A stretch of 64,000 bases of DNA. Origin: Nakamurella deserti (lineage in GTDB: Bacteria; Actinomycetota; Actinomycetes; Mycobacteriales; Nakamurellaceae). Numbering within the stretch: position 1 is the first letter of the stretch; every line of letters begins with the position of its first letter. The notes below the pieces were generated by a model. The model was not told the origin of the DNA. It saw only the letters and a list, made by a program, of their open reading frames with translations, and did no database searches. The stretch covers positions 858,315 to 922,314 of the forward strand of contig NZ_QCXS01000003.1 in the NCBI RefSeq assembly GCF_003260015.1, written 5' to 3'. Shown piece after piece: positions 59,926 through 64,000 of the stretch. The translations under genes and the position numbers were made by a program.

Positions 59926-60879
59926 TCAGCGCAGCGTGAACTGACGACCCAGGATGCCGTCGCGGGCCCGGCGCTCGGCGTCGGTGAGCGGCGCATCGGA
60001 GGCCAGCGCCCGCTGGAGGCGCTCCTCGAAGGCGAGCGCGGGCTCGTTCCACTCGGTCGGGTGCGCGTCGCGGTCGAGGTCCCACACCGGGACCAGCCGG
60101 CCGTGGGCGCGGAACGACCCGACGTAGCGGGAGCCGTCACCGAGGTCGAGTTCGTCGGCCGCCGCCAGTCGGGCGAGGGCGGCCATCACGGTCGCCTCCT
60201 CCTCGGGGCGGACCCAGCGCAGGTGCGCCTTCTCGCCGGCGTCGACCCAGTAGGCACCCGGCAGCTCGGCGACCTTCGCGGTCGGCATGATCGCCGAGTT
60301 GGCCCGCTCGAGGGTGAGGGCCACCTCGCTGCCCGGCTCGGCCTCGACGTCGAGCCACCAGCCGAACGTCTCGTGGACGGTGACGTCCAGCGGGCCGTCG
60401 AAAAGGAGGTCCTGCAGACGGTTGCCGGCGGTCGCCCGGCCGACGACCGACAGCACCTGGGAGGGGCCGGCGTCCAGCGCCCACTCCAGCGCGGCGGCGA
60501 CGTCCCGGGACAGGTCACCGGAGTGCGTCTGGACCTGCAGACCCAGCAGGATGGAACCGTCGGCGCGGGTCAGCGCGGCCGCCGCGGCCGGCAGCACGCT
60601 GCCGAGGGTGATCGACGGGACGTCCTCGCGGTCGATGGTCAACGGCGCGGTGGCCGACGGTACGAACTCACGCAGCGCGATCAGCTCGGTCTCGGCCGCC
60701 AGACCGGCGAAGGGACGGGCGACGATGAGGTTCTCGGCGTCCCCCGAGCCGTGGCAGGCCTTGTAGCGGCGGCCCGAGCCGCAGGGGCACGGCTGACGCG
60801 GATTGATGCCGTCGGCGGCGGGGGCGCCGTCCTGGGCGATCTGGGCCGAACGGGAACGTCGCGATGTCTTCTGAGCCAC
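59926..60879 (-). CDS. SEC-C motif protein (DUF5926-like)
   Basis: This 317-residue protein has an N-terminal basic segment, then the SEC-C zinc motif PCPCGSGRRYKACHG at about residue 31, then a DUF5926-type alpha/beta region ending GILGRQFTLR. SEC-C motifs bind zinc and tether proteins to SecB-like or ribosomal partners. GTG 60879 fits a TACCGT element 6 bases upstream. No enzymatic function is known. Confidence 0.83.
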   Translation of the reverse strand: MAQKTSRRSRSAQIAQDGAPAADGINPRQPCPCGSGRRYKACHGSGDAENLIVARPFAGLAAETELIALREFVPSATAPLTIDREDVPSITLGSVLPAAAAALTRADGSILLGLQVQTHSGDLSRDVAAALEWALDAGPSQVLSVVGRATAGNRLQDLLFDGPLDVTVHETFGWWLDVEAEPGSEVALTLERANSAIMPTAKVAELPGAYWVDAGEKAHLRWVRPEEEATVMAALARLAAADELDLGDGSRYVGSFRAHGRLVPVWDLDRDAHPTEWNEPALAFEERLQRALASDAPLTDAERRARDGILGRQFTLR

Positions 60880-60885
60880 CCCGTC

Positions 60886-60891
60886 ACGGTA
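60886..60891 (-). promoter_or_regulatory. leaderless -10 element of the SEC-C gene
   Basis: On the minus strand TACCGT is followed by 6 bases and GTG 60879. Confidence 0.4.
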
Positions 60892-60949
60892 GTGCACCGG
60901 TGCCGCCCGTCCGGCGCGTTCGGCCCTCCCGCGGCGGCCGGTCGGCGCC

Positions 60950-60955
60950 TACCGT
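60950..60955 (+). promoter_or_regulatory. leaderless -10 element of the septum-formation-like gene
   Basis: TACCGT is followed by 6 bases and GTG 60962. The two divergent starts share 82 bases, each with its own element of identical sequence. Confidence 0.4.
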
Positions 60956-60961
60956 GAACCC

Positions 60962-61819
60962 GTGGACCGGCGGTGGAGCGGCGTGGCGGCGCTGCTGCTG
61001 GCCGTGTTCGCCGCGGTGCTGGTGCCGCAGGCGTTGCGGCCGGGGATGGACGGCCGGGCGGTCGCCGCCCCACTGCCGGCGCCCCCGGCGGTCGGGACCT
61101 GCATGGTCCTGGGACCCCGCATCGCCACGCCGGTCGACTGCGCACGACCGCACGACGGCGAGGTGTTCACCACCTGGGACGCCGACGATCCGCGGCGTCC
61201 CGTGAACCGGCATTCACTGGCCTGCACCGACGAGCTGGCCGCCTCCCGCGGCGACCCACCGCAGCTGCACGGCTGGCAGCTCACCGTCTTCAACGTCTCG
61301 ACCCGGTTGATCCGGGCGCCCCGCGACCAGCGGCTGGGCGACGGGGCCTGGGCGGCGTGTGTCCTGCGGCCCGCCGACCGGTCGCGCTACGAGGGCACCG
61401 CCGTCGGACTGCCGGCCGACGCGGTGGAACGGCCCGGCGCGTTCGGGGACTGCGCGTCCGGGTCGCTGTACTTCCGGCTGCCGTGCACCGACCGGCACAC
61501 GGTGGAGCGGCTGGGGACGGCGTCCGGGACGCTGCCCCGGGCGTCGGCCGCGTCGCTCGGCGACAACGGACTGCCGGCGGACCTGGACGCGGCGCTGACG
61601 GCGAGCTGCCACGACCTGGCCGGCGACCTGACGCGCAGCGGCGACCCCACCCGCGGCGGCCGGCTGACGCCCGCGGTGGTCCGCTCGAGCATGGTGCCGG
61701 CGATCTCACCGTCACCCGACCTCGTCGCGTGGTCGGTCGACTGCGTCGTCGACAGCGGCGAACTGGAGCTGACCGACTCGGTCGTCGGGCTCGGGGACCG
61801 CGCGCTGCCCACCGGATGA
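60962..61819 (+). CDS. secreted/anchored septum-formation-like protein
   Basis: This 285-residue protein has an N-terminal membrane segment (GVAALLLAVFAAVLVPQAL) and an exported domain with Cys pairs in the septum-formation (PF13845-like) pattern: GTCMVLG, VDCARPHDGEVF, SLACTDELA, AACVLRP, and a second half with LPCTDRHTVERLG. Similar proteins occur in actinobacterial envelopes; the role in septation is not proven. The start is supported by the leaderless element. Confidence 0.75.
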   Translation: MDRRWSGVAALLLAVFAAVLVPQALRPGMDGRAVAAPLPAPPAVGTCMVLGPRIATPVDCARPHDGEVFTTWDADDPRRPVNRHSLACTDELAASRGDPPQLHGWQLTVFNVSTRLIRAPRDQRLGDGAWAACVLRPADRSRYEGTAVGLPADAVERPGAFGDCASGSLYFRLPCTDRHTVERLGTASGTLPRASAASLGDNGLPADLDAALTASCHDLAGDLTRSGDPTRGGRLTPAVVRSSMVPAISPSPDLVAWSVDCVVDSGELELTDSVVGLGDRALPTG

Positions 61820-61829
61820 GGGCGGCCGG

Positions 61830-62954
61830 TCAGGGGGCGGCGGCGGGCTTGCGCCGGGCGTCGAGATCCCGCTCGGGGCCGGTCAGCGGACCGGCACCGA
61901 CCCGGGCGGCCGCGGGCGGCAGGATCCAACCGGTCGGGTAGTGGACCCGGACGGGATCGACGAGACGCGCCCAGGACGCGGCGACCGCGGCGGTCAGCCC
62001 GGCCGTGACTGCGGCCACCAGGTCGACCACGACGTGCAGTTCGACCAGGTTCGCGCGGGCTTGGAGGCTGCCCGGGTCCAGCGCCCGGATCACGGTGGCC
62101 AGCGCCAGCAACCCACCGAGCACCCACGCCGCCCACCACCAGCTGACCAGCCGGGACGGGGAGCGGTGCACCGGGCGGGGCGGCTGCGCCGGGGTGACCG
62201 GAGCGGCTGCGCCCTGCGGGGTGACGGCGGGCTGCGGCAGGTCGACCGTCGGCAGCTGCGCGGAACGCCACCGCATCCGGTCCGGCCGGACGGGCTCGGG
62301 TGCCGGCGGCGGGGCGGTCCGGAGCACGGCGTCCACCTCGGCGACGACGACCCCGGCGCCGTACAGGTTCCAGCCGGGCAGGAGCAGCCAGAGCAGCCGC
62401 CGTGTCGCCGACCGGGTCGGACGCACCCGCGCACGGTGGGCGGCCCAGGCCGCGGCCCTGCCCGACGCCGGGACGAACGCCACCGCCGTGGCCAGGCCCA
62501 GCAGCGGGGCCGCCCAGCCGGCCGCGACGACCAGCGCGTCGCTCCACCGCACCAGATCGACCGGGAGCACCTCCGTGCGCCCGCGGACCAGCAGGACGTA
62601 CCGGAAGGTCTCCGCGGCCGCGGCGATCACGCACATCACCGCGGTGGCCCGGGCCAGCAGGACGACCGAGCGCAGCTCGCGGCCCGGCGCCGGCGGCGTC
62701 GGCGTGGTGGCCGTGCCGTCCGGGATCCACACCGACGGGGTGAAACCCCACCGCGGGGTCACCGGATACCGGGGTGGACCGGCGTACGGGACGGTCCGCG
62801 TCGGTGGGGTCGGCCCGGGGGCGCCGGGCGGCCGGTGCGCGAACCACCGCCACCGGGTCACCGGCGGCGGGCCGGTGACCGCACCGCAGTGCCCGCAGCG
62901 CCCGGCGGCAGGTGGCAGCGACGAGCCGCACCGCCGACAGCGGAAGGCGTCCAC
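61830..62954 (-). CDS. DUF4328 membrane protein with zinc ribbon
   Basis: This 374-residue protein has an N-terminal zinc ribbon with two CxxC pairs (FRCRRCGSS, GRCGHCG), a Pro-rich linker of about 60 residues, then about six membrane spans of the DUF4328 type. These include LLWLLLPGWNLYGAGVVVAE and WWWAAWVLGGLLALATVI. Function is unknown. The GTG start follows the rhodanese-like gene by 7 bases on the same strand, with that gene downstream. Confidence 0.8.
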   Translation of the reverse strand: MDAFRCRRCGSSLPPAAGRCGHCGAVTGPPPVTRWRWFAHRPPGAPGPTPPTRTVPYAGPPRYPVTPRWGFTPSVWIPDGTATTPTPPAPGRELRSVVLLARATAVMCVIAAAAETFRYVLLVRGRTEVLPVDLVRWSDALVVAAGWAAPLLGLATAVAFVPASGRAAAWAAHRARVRPTRSATRRLLWLLLPGWNLYGAGVVVAEVDAVLRTAPPPAPEPVRPDRMRWRSAQLPTVDLPQPAVTPQGAAAPVTPAQPPRPVHRSPSRLVSWWWAAWVLGGLLALATVIRALDPGSLQARANLVELHVVVDLVAAVTAGLTAAVAASWARLVDPVRVHYPTGWILPPAAARVGAGPLTGPERDLDARRKPAAAP

Positions 62955-62961
62955 CGGGCGG

Positions 62962-63303
62962 TCAGATGACCTGGGGCGGATCGGCGGTCTCGGAGACCAG
63001 CGGCTTGCCGAGCCGCTCCCACATCGACATGCCGCCCTCGACGTTGACCGCGTCCCAGCCGTTGCCGTTGAGGTAGCTCGTGACCCGCGCCGAACGGCCG
63101 CCGCTGCGGCAGATGACGTAGACGGGGTCGCCGTCGGGCACCTCGTCGAGCCGCTCGGCCAGGGTGGTCATGGGGATGTGCACGGCGTCCGGTGCGTGTC
63201 CGGCGGCCCATTCGTCGTCCTCGCGGACGTCGAGCAACACGGCGTCCTCCGGCAGGCGGCTGACGGGGATCTCGGGGAATTCGGGCGCGGTCACGAGGGC
63301 CAT
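62962..63303 (-). CDS. rhodanese-domain protein
   Basis: This 113-residue, single-domain rhodanese has an active-site loop CRSGGRS, whose Cys carries the persulfide, and the conserved strand VLLDVREDDEWAAGHAPDAVHIP. It probably transfers sulfane sulfur in the cytoplasm. It lies between the pentapeptide gene and DUF4328, all on the minus strand, so the three may form a transcript. Confidence 0.92.
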   Translation of the reverse strand: MALVTAPEFPEIPVSRLPEDAVLLDVREDDEWAAGHAPDAVHIPMTTLAERLDEVPDGDPVYVICRSGGRSARVTSYLNGNGWDAVNVEGGMSMWERLGKPLVSETADPPQVI

Positions 63304-63375
63304 CCTGCCACCGGAGCCCGGGCGGGGTCGGCGGGTGCACCCGGTACCGCCGCGGCGGCTGCGTCGAGCCCGCGG

Positions 63376-64000
63376 TCAGGCGGCCCAGTGCGCGGGGCGG
63401 CGCAGCACCGCGGGGATGGTGGTCCGGGCGTCACCGCGGGCCGACTCGAGCTGCGGCTGGGTGAGGAACAGTGCGGTCGCCAGCCGAGCGCCGCGGAGGT
63501 CGGCACCGCGCAGGTCGGCGCCGAGCAGATCGGCTCGTGAGAGGTCGGCGCCGCTGAGGTCGGCCCCGATCAGATAGGCGCCCCGCAGCGAGGCCGCGAC
63601 GAGGTCGGCGCCGGTCAGACGTGTGCCCACCAGATCGGCGCCGCGACGCTGCTTGGACCGCGGGACCGGCCCTCGCACGTGGTCGCTCACCCGGCCCAGG
63701 ACGGCACCGACCCGGGCGGTCAGGCCGGGCAGGTCGACCTCCCCCAACGCCGCCGGGTCGAGGCCGGCCAGCGCGGCGGTCTCGTCGACCAGCGCGTCGA
63801 CCTCGCGCCGCCGGGCACCGTCCACCAGGGTCTGCGCCTCGGCCAGGTACCAGCGGGACTCGTGCAGCTCGCGCATGACGCCGAACGCCGCGAACACCGC
63901 CGGTCCGAGCGGAACACTGCCGCCGAACGTGACCTGGACGACCTGCTGGCCGGCGCCGAAGCAGTCGAACACCACGCAGCCCGGGAAACCGCTGTCCCGC
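63376..64000 (-). CDS. pentapeptide-repeat protein, C-terminal part
   Basis: The minus-strand frame is open to the window edge, so the N-terminus is missing. Visible residues begin at an FPGC-VFDCFGAGQQ segment. In actinobacterial homologues this follows a Cys-rich N-terminal cluster (CGNC and CC), expected just beyond the window. After a helical section come pentapeptide repeats of the A(D/N)LxG form: GADLVGTRL, GADLVAASL, GAYLIGADL and SGADLSRADL onward, about ten units, forming a right-handed beta-helix. Function is unknown. Confidence 0.82.
   Translation of the reverse strand, partial: RDSGFPGCVVFDCFGAGQQVVQVTFGGSVPLGPAVFAAFGVMRELHESRWYLAEAQTLVDGARRREVDALVDETAALAGLDPAALGEVDLPGLTARVGAVLGRVSDHVRGPVPRSKQRRGADLVGTRLTGADLVAASLRGAYLIGADLSGADLSRADLLGADLRGADLRGARLATALFLTQPQLESARGDARTTIPAVLRRPAHWAA

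Overview
The window is very GC-rich, densely coded double-stranded DNA with frequent GTG starts, 1 to 17 base gene overlaps and marker families typical of Actinobacteria: a DUF222/HNH endonuclease, DUF1707 and DUF4328 proteins, a septum-formation-like secreted protein, and a serS - zincin metallopeptidase - phosphoglycerate mutase-like - pheA block like that of mycobacteria. I read it as chromosome of a high-GC actinomycete (Nakamurella-like is a guess). I see no rRNA, tRNA, CRISPR array, prophage or insertion sequence.

Layout. 1-9.2 kb: mixed genes (end of an amine-oxidase-like flavoprotein, an Ala/Glu repeat coiled-coil protein with a DUF3320-like tail, an ABC-2 exporter with a TIMP-like secreted neighbour, a TDT-family transporter with a divergent LysR regulator, a HAD phosphatase, DUF3140). 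9.2-35.4 kb: a purine-degradation region almost wholly on the minus strand, in at least four blocks. These are (a) guanine deaminase, allantoinase, allantoicase, OHCU decarboxylase, HIU hydrolase, urate oxidase and an NCS2 xanthine/urate-type permease; (b) malate synthase, a DUF6986 aldolase-like protein and urease UreABCFGD; (c) an NMT1/THI5-type ABC importer; (d) a two-gene xanthine-dehydrogenase-type hydroxylase (FAD subunit; fused 2Fe-2S plus molybdopterin subunit) with a YccF membrane protein. A TmpA-like membrane flavoprotein and a small plus-strand island (flavin reductase and two paralogous membrane proteins) sit between blocks a and b. Together these give guanine to xanthine to urate to allantoin to allantoate to urea plus ureidoglycolate, with urea taken to ammonia and glyoxylate to malate. 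No recognisable ureidoglycolate lyase, UreE or pathway regulator is present.

35.4-44.7 kb: a YihY/BrkB membrane protein carrying an EF-hand loop, a 2,2-dialkylglycine decarboxylase with its divergent LysR regulator, a PH-like membrane protein, a DUF4232 lipoprotein, a SWIM/SNF2 helicase and a phosphoribosyltransferase. 44.8-57.4 kb: serS to pheA, interrupted by a 23-bp GC-rich repeat field, a DUF222/HNH gene and about 7 kb of unrelated genes. 57.5-64 kb: CPBP protease-like, PhzF-like, RibD/DHFR-like, SEC-C, septum-formation-like, DUF4328, rhodanese and a truncated pentapeptide-repeat gene.

Two general features stand out. At least fourteen first genes have a TANNNT hexamer ending 6 to 8 bases before the start codon, the signature of leaderless transcription, and this supports many start calls. 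The window is also rich in short in-frame or intergenic tandem repeats (111, 49, 36, 23, 18, 15 and 6 bp periods). The most striking is a 36-bp repeat that builds a 27-histidine tail on UreG in a urease operon lacking ureE.
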